A DNA stretch of 64,000 bases from Metabacillus bambusae (GTDB lineage Bacteria; Bacillota; Bacilli; Bacillales; Bacillaceae), in assembly GCF_017497975.1 (NCBI RefSeq), contig NZ_JAGDEL010000005.1, positions 186,001-250,000 on the forward strand. The letters are read 5' to 3'. This document shows, in pieces, positions 26,307 to 36,537 of this stretch. Position 1 is the stretch's first letter; each line of letters begins with the position of its first letter. The notes under the pieces are model-generated. The model did no database searches, had not been told where the DNA came from, and saw only the letters and a program-made list of their open reading frames with translations. The position numbers and the translations under genes are program-made.

Positions 26307-27524
26307 TCAGTGTTTAATTTCTCCACTTGTTTCATTTTTATTTTGGGTAAGTAATTTCAACTTCAGTCCTTGGACCGGTAACCTAGAAAGTCGATTTAAC
26401 ATTTCTCTTTTACCTTTTAAATTATTTGATATTTTTGTTTTATTTTCATATACATCGGCTAAGCATTTTTTTATATCTACCTTATCAATTTCTGTAATAT
26501 CTATACTATAGCTTTCCATTTCAGAGTACTTACAAGCTTCGACCATTTTGTTTTCATATGAAAGTGATAAAAATGGTATTGCATTTTTTATACTAAAAAT
26601 GACTCCATGATATCTCATTGAAAGGACTATATCTGAATTTTTAATAATTTCTTCATAATTCCAAAATGTTACACATTGGTGTTCAATAAATACTCTATTC
26701 TCTTCCATACCATTTTCTATGAACAATTCCTTGTATAATAACAACAATTTCTCTTCGTTTTGAACCCCTGTAAGATGTGGGATGATTCTTATATCTACAT
26801 TATGTTCATTACAAAATTCGACAATTTCAGTTATTTTTGTAAGTACTTTATCATCAACTGGGTTGTTCTTAAAACTTTTATGCCATGAATCAAACTGTGT
26901 AGGGATAAACGCTAAATAAGGTGAGTTTGAATTTATTACATTTACTTTATCTTTCAAACTAAAAGCAGTATCAACGCCTTGTTCTGCTATTATTCCCCAT
27001 TCTTTTAATTCATGTAGACTTTTTGCTTCTCTAACGTAGATTTTTGATCTTTTTAAGGCATATTTCGCAATTAAGTTAAATATAAAATTGTCACTTTTCC
27101 CTACAGTATTTAGATGAATAATAGGTATATGTCCTTCCAACACTGCCATCAAGACCCTCAATAGATGTATCCAATCTTTATAAATACCAATATTCGCTCC
27201 ACAAGGCGCACTGATCACAAAATCCGCACTTTTTATAATATCAGCCGTTTTTTTTACTGCACCGTTACCATATGATAGAAAAGGTAAAACTTTTGAAATT
27301 AAATACCTAACAGCATCAATTAGATCATTTTTGTACATAGGTAATTCATTATAGTGTGTAGTTTTACTATCCGAGAATGGAATGGGATCCGACTTTTCAT
27401 ATACATTATATACAAAATCTATATGAGCATTTGGGAAATCCTCTCTTATTTGTTCAGCCATTGCTACACATGCAGCATCATCTCCAAAGTTATTTGTATG
27501 TGTATTTATTACGCAAATTTTCAC
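26307..27524 (-). CDS. Polysaccharide pyruvyl transferase family protein
   Basis: 405 residues from the GTG at 27524, which follows AAGAGAGAT; the ATG six codons upstream has a weaker site, and the family begins KICVINTHTNNFGDDA as here. The C-terminal half contains SMRYHGVIFSIKNAIPFLSLSYENK, the donor-binding RYHG block of CsaB/WcaK-type enzymes, which attach pyruvate ketals from PEP to sugars. It is embedded between the flippase and rml genes, predicting pyruvylated, negatively charged exopolysaccharide. A few RYHG-family members are glycosyltransferase-like, so the reaction is a family inference. Confidence 0.78.
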   Translation of the reverse strand: MKICVINTHTNNFGDDAACVAMAEQIREDFPNAHIDFVYNVYEKSDPIPFSDSKTTHYNELPMYKNDLIDAVRYLISKVLPFLSYGNGAVKKTADIIKSADFVISAPCGANIGIYKDWIHLLRVLMAVLEGHIPIIHLNTVGKSDNFIFNLIAKYALKRSKIYVREAKSLHELKEWGIIAEQGVDTAFSLKDKVNVINSNSPYLAFIPTQFDSWHKSFKNNPVDDKVLTKITEIVEFCNEHNVDIRIIPHLTGVQNEEKLLLLYKELFIENGMEENRVFIEHQCVTFWNYEEIIKNSDIVLSMRYHGVIFSIKNAIPFLSLSYENKMVEACKYSEMESYSIDITEIDKVDIKKCLADVYENKTKISNNLKGKREMLNRLSRLPVQGLKLKLLTQNKNETSGEIKH

Positions 27525-27552
27525 AAAGATCTCTCTTTTCATTTTAATTTTC

Positions 27553-28833
27553 TTAATAAATTAATATTAATAACACCACGATTAAAACAATCATATTTCT
27601 CTTATTAATAATAAAAATTGTTGTATTTTTGATTACAAATAAATAGATAATTAATAATACAAAGTTTGAAACTATATTAGCATAGACCGCACCAATCAAT
27701 CCGAATTTTGGTATTAGAAAAACACTAAATAATATATTTAATATTAATGCAACAATTACTGCAATCGCTCTATATGATTGTGTGTTTTGTATTGTCAAAA
27801 GTACACCAAGTGCAGATGATAAGAATCTTAGAAATAGTACGATCGATAGTAACTCCAAAATTACAATCGCACCTATGAATTCTTCATCAAATAAAGTATT
27901 TACAAGAAACGCTGGGAAAAATTTAATTACAAATGATAACGCAATAGCAATAATGAAATTGTACCTAAACATTACCTTAATTGACTTGATATATTCTTTT
28001 TCATTATTTTCCTTGAAAGCCAATGATAATTTCGGCAAATAAACATTACATAACACTTCACTTATCATTAACAACGCAAAAACAATTCTAGTAGCAGCTT
28101 GATAGATACCTAATCCATGTCCTCCTGCATAATAATGAACTATAAGGGAATCAACTTGAAAATAGAGTGTGCCTACTATTAAATGAATAGCATAGGAAAA
28201 GTTATTTTTAATTGCTAGTACAACTATATTAAGTTTAAATTTAAATATAAAGAAATTCCCTATTACTTTGTATAATAAAAAATAGCCATATATAAAACTA
28301 ATTAGTCTTGCAACTAAATATATAATCGCAATTTCCATCGGAGTATTAACTAAAAACAAACCAATGGACACACCTACAAACAATAATAAGTTCGATATAG
28401 TGGAATGTTTAGATTCGATATCGAACCTTCCAATAGCTCTTAATGGCAACATAAAAAAATTAGAGAACGAATTAAAAATATAAGATAAGAAAAGTATATA
28501 AAATTCTTCTTCCTTAAAAACACTACCTTGATCAACCCACTCGAAATAGAATATTATTCCAATCAGTAGAAATAATGTAAGAAACACTTTAGCAAAAAAT
28601 GACTGGTACAGATACTTTTTCAAACTTGATGGGTCTGAACTAATTTCTTTTACTAACCTTATATTAAATCCATAGTCTGAGACTAATATCAATATACTTG
28701 ATAAGGTAATCAGATACATAAAGTCTCCAAGAACATCAACGCTCCAAAACCTTGCAAGTATAAAAAAAATTGCAACATTAGAAAGAAGTCTAAAACCAAG
28801 AGTAACAAACATTAAATAAATATTTTTGAACAA
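27553..28833 (-). CDS. Polysaccharide flippase (Wzx-like)
   Basis: 426 residues with 12 or so hydrophobic segments, typical of the MATE/PST superfamily. The N-terminal FKNIYLMFVTLGFRLLSNVAIFF region and FWSVDVLGDFMYLITLSSI are classic for oligosaccharide flippases that move undecaprenyl-linked repeat units across the membrane. It is preceded by the polymerase-like gene (41 bases) and followed by the pyruvyl transferase. Very AT-rich, as usual for such genes. Confidence 0.82.
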   Translation of the reverse strand: MFKNIYLMFVTLGFRLLSNVAIFFILARFWSVDVLGDFMYLITLSSILILVSDYGFNIRLVKEISSDPSSLKKYLYQSFFAKVFLTLFLLIGIIFYFEWVDQGSVFKEEEFYILFLSYIFNSFSNFFMLPLRAIGRFDIESKHSTISNLLLFVGVSIGLFLVNTPMEIAIIYLVARLISFIYGYFLLYKVIGNFFIFKFKLNIVVLAIKNNFSYAIHLIVGTLYFQVDSLIVHYYAGGHGLGIYQAATRIVFALLMISEVLCNVYLPKLSLAFKENNEKEYIKSIKVMFRYNFIIAIALSFVIKFFPAFLVNTLFDEEFIGAIVILELLSIVLFLRFLSSALGVLLTIQNTQSYRAIAVIVALILNILFSVFLIPKFGLIGAVYANIVSNFVLLIIYLFVIKNTTIFIINKRNMIVLIVVLLILIY

Positions 28834-28874
28834 ACAATCACCTACAAATCCAAACCCTAGTTATCCTCTTGCTA

Positions 28875-30011
28875 CTAAAAACGTATTTTTTTTATAAAAT
28901 AAAAAAATATACAGAATAACAACGGAATAACAATGCTTGTCTCAATTAACATATTGGAAAATACACTCAGCAAGCTTGCACAACTCAAAATACATAGTCC
29001 TGTTAGATAAAACTCTTTACATTTTTTTAATAATAATAAAAAACCGAAAATATATATTACTAAGTGTACAAACAAAAACACTACTCCATGCCACCTTAGG
29101 TATTCAAAAGCCCTAGCATAAATAGTTCCTACAGTAAACGCATGGAGTACCCTATCTATTTGAACCCTACTTTCCCCCATGTATGATAAAATATGCTCAG
29201 AAACGATATTAGGAACAATTTCTGACAGATAAAATAGTGAGAAATTATCAAGTGAAGTGAATCCACCTATATTCAATTCTAAATTTGCTAAAGGGGATGC
29301 GAGGTACATATACACCAAAAAAAACTCACTAGGAATACCACTAGAAATGAAAACTCCACTAGCATCTCCTAGCACCAAAATATCTTGTCCTTCTGGTAAT
29401 CTTAAGTTGCCTATAAAGCCAAATAAATATATCGCGACAAGTAATAATATTCCAATTTTGACAATCCTGTTTATCCTTAAATAATCTTTAATATAAAAGA
29501 TATACATTATAGCACATGATAAAATTGTGATAGTTGCTGTGCCTCTATAATAAAAAAGTATTGAAGGGACAAAACTTAAAAGAAAGAGAATAATGTATTC
29601 TTTCCTTTTCTTATTGCCTGAAAGGATTAAATGAAAAAGATATATTCCCAAGAAAGTACTATAAGTCATTATTATCGGTAAAACTATTGGAGTTCCATAA
29701 GTGCCATGATTGTCGATAGAATGTACCGATATCATGTATAAAGGTATATCTCTCTGTAGTAACACCTGGACTAATGTCAAACCTAGTAAAATCTTTATGT
29801 TCGTTTTTACACCAATTGTATCCTCAATTTTATAAAAGTTATATGAAAATAGTTTGGAAGTTACAAAACTTAAAATAGTCATCACTAACATAGTAAATAA
29901 TAAAAAGATGATTAGCTCGTAACTTAATTCGGATAATTGATTAGACCATCCAAAATTATAAATAATACAAACAAAAGCGAATACCAAAGTATAAATACTA
30001 AATGGATTCAT
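28875..30011 (-). CDS. O-antigen/EPS polymerase (Wzy-like)
   Basis: 378 residues, about ten membrane segments with one longer polar loop around residues 200-275 (RLPEGQDILVLGDASG...), as in Wzy polymerases that join repeat units on the outer leaflet. Sequence in this family is poorly conserved, so the call rests on topology and on position between a glycosyltransferase and the flippase. LFYYRGTATI has the RG motif often seen in these proteins. The 3' end is close to the flippase gene. Confidence 0.72.
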   Translation of the reverse strand: MNPFSIYTLVFAFVCIIYNFGWSNQLSELSYELIIFLLFTMLVMTILSFVTSKLFSYNFYKIEDTIGVKTNIKILLGLTLVQVLLQRDIPLYMISVHSIDNHGTYGTPIVLPIIMTYSTFLGIYLFHLILSGNKKRKEYIILFLLSFVPSILFYYRGTATITILSCAIMYIFYIKDYLRINRIVKIGILLLVAIYLFGFIGNLRLPEGQDILVLGDASGVFISSGIPSEFFLVYMYLASPLANLELNIGGFTSLDNFSLFYLSEIVPNIVSEHILSYMGESRVQIDRVLHAFTVGTIYARAFEYLRWHGVVFLFVHLVIYIFGFLLLLKKCKEFYLTGLCILSCASLLSVFSNMLIETSIVIPLLFCIFFYFIKKIRF

Positions 30012-30021
30012 TGTAATTCAC

Positions 30022-30765
30022 CTAATCAAACTTTCTAAAGTATTTCAGTCTAACCTTTGTATACCTAATTAACAAAAGTGTGACTAACACACCTCTTGAT
30101 TTTAGGATCTTCAGTAAATTATCTGAAGGATATAGTCCTGTTACATTTTTGTCATGTCTTCTATAATAAATTAACTTATCGTCTATAAACACTGTTTTAC
30201 TAAGCATAGAATTAAGAATTCCAATCCAAGCATCATGCATAGGAATCCCTTTGGGAAAAGGGAGAATAAAGTTTTTAATCTCTTTTCGGAATGCTAATGT
30301 ACAACCTAAAAACGTATTCTTATATATATTTTTTATTACTCCATTCCCACTTTTTCTATGCTTGTAAAAAGAGTCACTTATTATTTTCAGTGACTGATCC
30401 ACTATATAAGCATCCGATGAAACCAGAGTACATCCTTTTGTTTCAAAGATATTTATAACAGTATCTACTTTATTATCTAACCATACATCGTCTTGATCAC
30501 AAAGAAAGATAATGTCACCAGTTGCCTTTTCAATGGCTTTTTCAAAAGATTCAATAACTCCTATATTTTGCTCATTTGAATAGAGTCTAATACGTGGATC
30601 ATTATAATTTTTTATAATTTTTATGGATGCATCACTTGAATTGTCATTAATAATAATAATTTCGTCAGTACTTTTCACTTGAATTAATATTGAATCCAAT
30701 TGTTGTTTAAGATACTGTTCACCATTATAAACGGATAAACAAACAGATATTTTCAATTTTCGCAC
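30022..30765 (-). CDS. Family 2 glycosyltransferase, rhamnosyltransferase-like
   Basis: 247 residues, soluble GT-A fold. SVCLSVYNGEQYLKQQLDSI starts the nucleotide-binding domain, CDQDDVW (~residues 88-94) is the metal-binding DxD, and MHDAWIG plus YYRRHDKNVTG fit enzymes of the WbbL/RfbF alpha-L-rhamnosyltransferase group. The presence of rmlABCD in the operon supports dTDP-L-rhamnose, or the epimer made by the 31.9 kb gene product, as donor. The acceptor is unknown. Confidence 0.75.
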   Translation of the reverse strand: MRKLKISVCLSVYNGEQYLKQQLDSILIQVKSTDEIIIINDNSSDASIKIIKNYNDPRIRLYSNEQNIGVIESFEKAIEKATGDIIFLCDQDDVWLDNKVDTVINIFETKGCTLVSSDAYIVDQSLKIISDSFYKHRKSGNGVIKNIYKNTFLGCTLAFRKEIKNFILPFPKGIPMHDAWIGILNSMLSKTVFIDDKLIYYRRHDKNVTGLYPSDNLLKILKSRGVLVTLLLIRYTKVRLKYFRKFD

Positions 30766-30903
30766 CTCAAGTTTAATAACTTTTCACTTTTAAAAATAAT
30801 AAATAGATTCCAATAACTTGTTATTTTAAGAACGTTTATAATTATATAAGATATAAACATTTAAATAAAATTATATAAGTTTATCTTAATATATTATTAA
30901 TAG

Positions 30904-31899
30904 CTAATCTCTAAATATATCATTTATCCATGTAGTAATTGAATACCTATTATATATACTTTCATCTATATTACGATACTTAGTATCAAAAAAGTCACTA
31001 TCTAGAAGAACATCTTTTCTATTTATTACATGAACATTATTCTTATTATAAAAGTCATAATCAACGATTAAATCGTTAGTAGTAACAATCTTTTTATGCG
31101 CACCTAAAACTTCTAATGTTCTGATCGTTAAACCTTTTTGTTTGGGTCTTTCAATATCTAGTATGGCTTTTGATCTAGCATAAATATTAATTATTTCTTC
31201 AGATGATATACCCTTAAATTTAAATTCACTGTATTTTGCAGTTTTAAATTTAGGGTCAAAAATCTTTTTTAACCAAAACAAAATCCTATTTGGATAATAC
31301 ATGTAAAAATACCCATTTAAATTCATATCTTTTAGCTGTTTTTGAACACTTTTTATAACATTGTACCTATCAGTATGCACAGTTCCTATAAATACTAAAT
31401 CCAAGTCTTCATCAACTTTTTTTATGTTTTTATAAGAGTCTAAAAAGAATAATGGTCTGAAAATCATATTTGGATATATTTTCACATCATCAGGATCAAA
31501 AGTGTAAACTTTATCAAATAAGTTTTTGACTTTTTTTGCATTAGGATTATAGCTAATTGAATCCCATAGATATAATATTAATTTTGCATTTTTATGCAAT
31601 TGTTTTATATTTTTTAACCATTCTTCAGTTATTACTTCACCTTTTATTATTAGTATATAATCATAATTCTGATTCTCTGTACTATTAATTATTTCTTCAT
31701 AATATGCAGAGTTCTTTTTCGCTAAAATATTTTTGTTTACTCTTATTAATGATTTTGTAATAAAATCATTACCCGGTCTCTCATCAAAGTAATCAACTTG
31801 AGCTCCCATTTCAGTTAATTTCATGTATATTTTCTTTTCATAGCTAAAGAAATTTGCTGCTATAAAAAGAATTTTTTTTCCCTTTAATATGTTATCCAT
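30904..31899 (-). CDS. Glycosyltransferase (CgeB-like)
   Basis: 331 residues. The N-terminus ILFIAANFFSYEKKIYMKLTEMGAQVDYFD resembles the first Rossmann domain of GT-B enzymes, and the C-terminal half (FIGTVHTDRYN, SSEEIINIYARSKAILDIERPKQKGLTIRTLEVLG) resembles CgeB-type spore and exopolysaccharide glycosyltransferases. It is not well characterised. It starts three bases after the epimerase stop, so the two are co-translated. Donor and linkage unknown. Confidence 0.6.
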   Translation of the reverse strand: MDNILKGKKILFIAANFFSYEKKIYMKLTEMGAQVDYFDERPGNDFITKSLIRVNKNILAKKNSAYYEEIINSTENQNYDYILIIKGEVITEEWLKNIKQLHKNAKLILYLWDSISYNPNAKKVKNLFDKVYTFDPDDVKIYPNMIFRPLFFLDSYKNIKKVDEDLDLVFIGTVHTDRYNVIKSVQKQLKDMNLNGYFYMYYPNRILFWLKKIFDPKFKTAKYSEFKFKGISSEEIINIYARSKAILDIERPKQKGLTIRTLEVLGAHKKIVTTNDLIVDYDFYNKNNVHVINRKDVLLDSDFFDTKYRNIDESIYNRYSITTWINDIFRD

Positions 31900-31901
31900 T
31901 T

Positions 31902-33032
31902 TTATTTATATAGACCCTTCTCTCTCATTTCTTTCATAGCATTTTCATAGTTGTCACTTTCTATTTCTTGCGATTCGACCCATTGTGTAAACAATTCGAT
32001 ACCTCTGTCGAAACTAACAATTGGTTTAAACCCTAGTTTGTTTTCAATTTTAGTTAAGTCTGCAAAATTATGTCTTATATCACCCAGTCTAAAGTCGCCA
32101 CTAATATTGATGTCCACCGTTGAATTATATTTATCTTTAAGAGTTTGAGCTATCGTGATAACCTCAGTTGGAACACCTGTACCAACATTAAAGCTTTCAT
32201 AGTTTGCATTTTCACTTTCAATTCCAAGTATAGTTGCTTGAACAACATCATCAATATAAACAAAATCACGTGTCTCTTTTCCATCCTCAAAAATATTAAT
32301 TTCATTTTCATTTTTAATTCTTGTAGAAAAAATAGATAAAATTCCAGTATATGGATTTTTCAAAGACTGACCTGGACCATAAACATTTTGGTATCTAAAA
32401 GCAACTACTGGAATACCTAATGATTTTCCAACTATCATACACATTTCTTCTTGACTATATTTAGTAAAACCGTAAATAGATGTTGGATGTATTAAGGATT
32501 CCTCGTTTGTAGGTATTACATCAACATCCTTCATACAAATTGGACACTTAACATTGAAATCTCCCGCTAATAAATCTTTTTCTATTCTCTCATTTGGAAA
32601 AACAATTCCATGTAAATCACAATTGTAACCTCCTTCACCATAAATAGCCCTAGAGGAGGCAACTACAACCTTTTTAACTGAATGATTATTATTTGTTAAA
32701 ATATCCAATAAGTTAGATGTTCCTTTAATATTCACATCTATATACTTATTAATTTCATACATTGATTGACCTGTACCAGTCTCTGCAGCAAGATGAACTA
32801 CAATATCAATATCTTTGATTGCTTTTAGCCAATCTTCTTTCCGTCTTACATCACCTTTTATAAACTCAACCTTATTTTTAATTTTCATAAATAATTCTGA
32901 TTCCGATTCTTCTTTACCATGTATTTGCTCTGAAAGATTATCTAGAACACGTACATTATAACCCTTTTCTAATAACTGTAACGATAGTGAACTACCAATA
33001 AATCCAGCTCCACCAGTAATTAATATATTCAT
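31902..33032 (-). CDS. NAD-dependent epimerase, dTDP-L-rhamnose 4-epimerase-like
   Basis: 376 residues of the extended SDR fold. GGAGFIGSSL (NAD loop), SSRAIYGEGG, and SIYGFTKYSQE (Tyr and Lys of YxxxK) are present. An insertion around residues 140-175 holds CDLHG...NERIEKDL and CPICMKDVDVIPTNEE, a Cys-rich loop that is a hallmark of WbiB-type dTDP-L-rhamnose 4-epimerases (product dTDP-6-deoxy-L-talose). The operon supplies dTDP-L-rhamnose, which fits. A plain UDP-glucose 4-epimerase is the main alternative but lacks such an insertion. Confidence 0.75.
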   Translation of the reverse strand: MNILITGGAGFIGSSLSLQLLEKGYNVRVLDNLSEQIHGKEESESELFMKIKNKVEFIKGDVRRKEDWLKAIKDIDIVVHLAAETGTGQSMYEINKYIDVNIKGTSNLLDILTNNNHSVKKVVVASSRAIYGEGGYNCDLHGIVFPNERIEKDLLAGDFNVKCPICMKDVDVIPTNEESLIHPTSIYGFTKYSQEEMCMIVGKSLGIPVVAFRYQNVYGPGQSLKNPYTGILSIFSTRIKNENEINIFEDGKETRDFVYIDDVVQATILGIESENANYESFNVGTGVPTEVITIAQTLKDKYNSTVDINISGDFRLGDIRHNFADLTKIENKLGFKPIVSFDRGIELFTQWVESQEIESDNYENAMKEMREKGLYK

Positions 33033-33114
33033 ATTATTTGTCTCCTTTGAATTTCAACTATAATCATAAAAAATTTCAGAATTCTTCATTATTTTTTTGG
33101 GAAATTTTTTAAAA

Positions 33115-33774
33115 TTAATACGCTCCCTTTTTTAGCAATACTTGAACTACAGTCCTAATCAATATTACAAAGTCCAACTTTAATGATTGCTCATAGACAT
33201 AATGCAATTCCAAATCCACTCTATCAGGATAACCAATGTTACTTCTACCACTCACTTGCCAGTATCCAGTTATACCTGGTTTTACGGATAAAAGAATAGA
33301 TTTTTTCGCTCCATACTCTTTGAGTTCTTCTTCTACCACAGGCCTCGGTCCCACTAAACTCATATCACCTTTTATTACATTGATAAGCTGTGGAATCTCA
33401 TCTAGACTAGTTGACCTAAGAAACTGTCCTAACTTAGTAATCCTAGGATCTTCATTTGGCTCCAATTTATAATTATTTTCTACATATTTCTTATAAAGAT
33501 TGTTATCTGATTTTAACTTTTCTTCAGCATTCATTAACATGGATCTAAATTTATATATATGAAACTTCTTACCATATTCACCAATACGTATTTGCTTAAA
33601 AAAAACAGGTCCTTTTGCCTCACCATACATATATAAAATACTTATAATTATAAATAGAGGTGATATTAAAACCAAACCTAATATTGCTCCAGTTATATCA
33701 ATAGTTCTTTTAGTGATATTAAAGAGCTTTGAAGGTTTTTCATATGATTTTATAGACCGTTCAACTTCTTCCAT
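33115..33774 (-). CDS. Initiating sugar transferase (undecaprenyl-phosphate sugar-1-P transferase)
   Basis: 220 residues from the ATG at 33774, 20 bases past galU. An upstream start at 33840 would overlap galU by 47 bases and add 22 residues; the shorter form is preferred, though its ribosome site (GGAA) is modest. One membrane anchor (~residues 20-50, TGAILGLVLISPLFIIISI), then KFRSML, DPRITKLGQFLRSTSLDEIPQL, GDMSLVGPRP and KPGITGYWQVSGRS are the canonical polyprenyl sugar-P transferase blocks. It starts the repeat unit on the lipid carrier, with galactose- or glucose-1-P likely. It lacks the large N-terminal domain of WcaJ types. Confidence 0.88.
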   Translation of the reverse strand: MEEVERSIKSYEKPSKLFNITKRTIDITGAILGLVLISPLFIIISILYMYGEAKGPVFFKQIRIGEYGKKFHIYKFRSMLMNAEEKLKSDNNLYKKYVENNYKLEPNEDPRITKLGQFLRSTSLDEIPQLINVIKGDMSLVGPRPVVEEELKEYGAKKSILLSVKPGITGYWQVSGRSNIGYPDRVDLELHYVYEQSLKLDFVILIRTVVQVLLKKGAY

Positions 33775-33793
33775 TTGTATTCCAACATTTGAC

Positions 33794-34687
33794 TTATCCA
33801 ATCTCTTCACGTCCCAATATTCTCGACTCAAACAAATCATTTAAATATTTAATTAAGTCATCTTTAATTTCATCATTCTGTAATGCAAACTCCACTGTTG
33901 TTTTCACGAATCCAAACTTTTCTCCGACATCAAATCTTTTCCCTCTAAAATCAAATGCAAAGACACTTTGAATCATATTTAACTTCTGAATAGCATCAGT
34001 CAGTTGAATTTCTCCACCTGCGCCTTGTTCTTGTTTTTCAAGAATCATAAAAATCTCTGGAGTTAATACATATCTTCCCATAATTGCTAAATTAGAGGGA
34101 GCAGTTCCTTTTGCAGGTTTCTCCACAAATTGACTAACTTGATAGAGTCTTTCCTTCGAGGATAACGGATCAATAATCCCATATCGATGTGTTTCATTAT
34201 CACTAACCTGTTGAACACCAATAATCGACGAATGTGTATCATCATATTGATCTATTAATTGACGTAAACACGGGATTTCGCTCTTAACAATATCATCTCC
34301 CAAAAGTACAGCAAATGGTTCATTACCAATAAACTTCCTTGCACACCATACAGCATGTCCAAGCCCCTTCGGTTCTTTCTGACGAATATAATGGATGTTA
34401 ATCTGCGAAGATTGTTTTACTTCTTCTAATAGGTGATATTTTCCTTTTTCAATTAAATTCTGTTCTAGTTCAAAATTATGATCAAAATGGTCCTCTATTG
34501 AGCGTTTTCCTTTTCCTGTTACAATAATAATGTCTTCAATTCCTGAATCTATAGCTTCCTCAACAATATACTGAATTGTTGGTTTGTCTACAATTGGTAA
34601 CATTTCCTTTGGCATTGCTTTTGTTGCTGGTAAAAACCTGGTTCCTAATCCAGCAGCTGGAATAATTGCTTTTCTAACCTTTTTCAA
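33794..34687 (-). CDS. galU: UTP-glucose-1-phosphate uridylyltransferase
   Basis: 297 residues. [20 protein letters not shown] (nucleotide loop), [40 protein letters not shown] and [16 protein letters not shown] are all GalU landmarks. It makes UDP-glucose for the exopolysaccharide and for teichoic acid or glycolipid synthesis. Within the operon it lies between ywqE and the sugar transferase, implying UDP-glucose or a derivative as donor. It may be a paralogue of the housekeeping gtaB. Confidence 0.93.
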   Translation of the reverse strand: MKKVRKAIIPAAGLGTRFLPATKAMPKEMLPIVDKPTIQYIVEEAIDSGIEDIIIVTGKGKRSIEDHFDHNFELEQNLIEKGKYHLLEEVKQSSQINIHYIRQKEPKGLGHAVWCARKFIGNEPFAVLLGDDIVKSEIPCLRQLIDQYDDTHSSIIGVQQVSDNETHRYGIIDPLSSKERLYQVSQFVEKPAKGTAPSNLAIMGRYVLTPEIFMILEKQEQGAGGEIQLTDAIQKLNMIQSVFAFDFRGKRFDVGEKFGFVKTTVEFALQNDEIKDDLIKYLNDLFESRILGREEIG

Positions 34688-34948
34688 CGTAAGCCCCCCC
34701 TTAATTATTTTGTATTTATTAACTTATCCAACTACTAATCTAATCCAAATTAAAATTTATAATTCCTAACAACATGCTCTTCAAACAAATTTTTAAGATA
34801 TTTAGAATCATTACTTCGGTACAATATCTAAATAAGTAATTTGTTCCCACCATATACCCTTGCATAACTCGGATTAAAGAAGTCAGTTTCCTCAGACCAC
34901 AAATATACAGTGTGCCGCCATTGATATATAAACATCAGCAATGGAATA

Positions 34949-35713
34949 TCAAAATATCCCTAAGAACTTTTTCCGCTTAATTTGACTTGGTTGTTGTTTA
35001 TACACTATTTGCCCATGTATAAGTTGTTCAGCATTTTCTTTAAAGTAGTATACAGCTTGATTACCAAATTCCTTTTCTATTTCAGAAATTGAATCCCTAA
35101 TTTTAAAGCTTCTGGAAGTTATATTATGAGCATCAGAAGAAATGAAGTGTGTCAAATTCGCTTCAATCAACTGTAATGAAAACTTCTGAATCTTCTTCCC
35201 AAAGTGTCCTGTTATACTTCCAGCCGTAACCTGTGTTAGCGAGCCTTTCCTAACAAGGTTAAGTAATTTTTCAGGATTTTCAATCACTTCTGCATTTCTC
35301 TCTGGATGAACAATTATAGGAGTTATTCCGTGTAATTGAATATCAAATATAAGTTTTTCCGTATACCTTGGAACATGTCCTGAAGGCAATTCAATAAACA
35401 AATAATTAGACTGATTAAGAGGAAGAATATCACCCTTCTCCAGATCCTCCAGCAACTCTCCATAAATCCGCGTTTCCTGCCCTGGTAAAACCTCTAAAGG
35501 TATATTCTCATTTTGAAGCAAACGGTTAAGCTCTGAAACTCTTTCTAAAATGTCTTGTTTCCTATTAATATACTTCCCGTTCTGATGATGTGGCGTAGCG
35601 ATGATTTTCGTAATACCTTCTTCTACTGCTAGTCTTGCCATATTAATTGAGTCTTCTACTGTCTGTGCACCGTCGTCCACACCAGGCAGAATATGACTAT
35701 GAATATCAATCAA
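34949..35713 (-). CDS. ywqE: PHP-type protein-tyrosine phosphatase (YwqE/CpsB-like)
   Basis: 254 residues from the TTG at 35713, chosen because GGGGGTGGG sits just before it and the family begins IDIHSHILPG at once. Metal-binding motifs DIHSHILPGVDDG, ATPHH, LPGQETR, VHPERN and SSDAHN are all present, as in Mn-dependent YwqE/CapC phosphatases that dephosphorylate the BY-kinase and its targets. It follows ywqD by ~120 bases in the same transcription unit and sets the phosphorylation cycle controlling polymer length and export. Confidence 0.9.
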   Translation of the reverse strand: MIDIHSHILPGVDDGAQTVEDSINMARLAVEEGITKIIATPHHQNGKYINRKQDILERVSELNRLLQNENIPLEVLPGQETRIYGELLEDLEKGDILPLNQSNYLFIELPSGHVPRYTEKLIFDIQLHGITPIIVHPERNAEVIENPEKLLNLVRKGSLTQVTAGSITGHFGKKIQKFSLQLIEANLTHFISSDAHNITSRSFKIRDSISEIEKEFGNQAVYYFKENAEQLIHGQIVYKQQPSQIKRKKFLGIF

Positions 35714-35835
35714 AATACCCACCCCCATCAAAATATTGGTAATTTTTCAATACTATTTCTCTATAACTAAGATACTTTTAAAATCGTATCACTGTAGAAA
35801 ACCAAAGAAAAGAGGGAAACTTTGTCGAAATTTGA

Positions 35836-36537
35836 CTATTTCCCCCCGTAGTAATAGTAGTAATGACTTTCTTCTTGTTTCTTATTATTAAGAACAACAC
35901 CTAAAATCTTTGCTTTCGCACTATCTAGTAATTCTTTCGCCTTTTTCGCTGCATCCGTTTCTGTTTTTCCGCTACTAACAACAAGTACAACACCATCTGC
36001 TAAATTAGATAAAACTTGTGCATCTGTAACTGCCAATACTGGCGGTGTATCAAAAATAATCAAATCATATTCATCTTTTGCTTTTTCTAATAAATTCTGC
36101 ATCCCTTTCGAACCAAGTAACTCTGATGGATTCGGTGGAATCGGTCCACTTGTTAATAACCATAGATTTTCCTGTGCTGTTGTTTGCACTGCTTCTTCTA
36201 ATGTTGTCTGCCTAGTCAAAACATTCGATAATCCAATATGATTTTCTGTACGGAATGTGTAGTGTACCGTCGGTTTACGTAAATCCGCATCAATCATCAA
36301 TACACGTTTCCCTTGCTGAGAAAATACTACGGCTAGATTTGCTGTTGTCGTAGACTTACCTTCCCCTGGACCAGACGACGTAACAATCATTGTTTGTATT
36401 TCTTCATCAACATTAGAGAACTGGATATTTGTACGTATTGTACGAAATTGTTCTGCTATCGGTGATTTAGGATTTGTCATCGAAATTAAACTTCTGTTTT
36501 GTAATTGAAATATCTGCTTACGATCCTTACGAGCCAA
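35836..36537 (-). CDS. ywqD: Bacterial tyrosine kinase (YwqD/CpsD-like)
   Basis: 233 residues. I prefer the TTG at 36537 (GAGGTG 6 bases upstream) to the GTG 9 bases earlier, giving an 11-base overlap with ywqC. Walker A SSGPGEGKST, Walker A' VLMIDADLRKP and Walker B IIFDTPP define a BY-kinase of the cytosolic Firmicute type that needs a membrane modulator (ywqC). The C-terminus has a tyrosine cluster HYYYYYGG, the autophosphorylation site. It controls exopolysaccharide assembly and probably UDP-sugar enzymes by phosphorylation. Confidence 0.93.
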   Translation of the reverse strand: MARKDRKQIFQLQNRSLISMTNPKSPIAEQFRTIRTNIQFSNVDEEIQTMIVTSSGPGEGKSTTTANLAVVFSQQGKRVLMIDADLRKPTVHYTFRTENHIGLSNVLTRQTTLEEAVQTTAQENLWLLTSGPIPPNPSELLGSKGMQNLLEKAKDEYDLIIFDTPPVLAVTDAQVLSNLADGVVLVVSSGKTETDAAKKAKELLDSAKAKILGVVLNNKKQEESHYYYYYGGK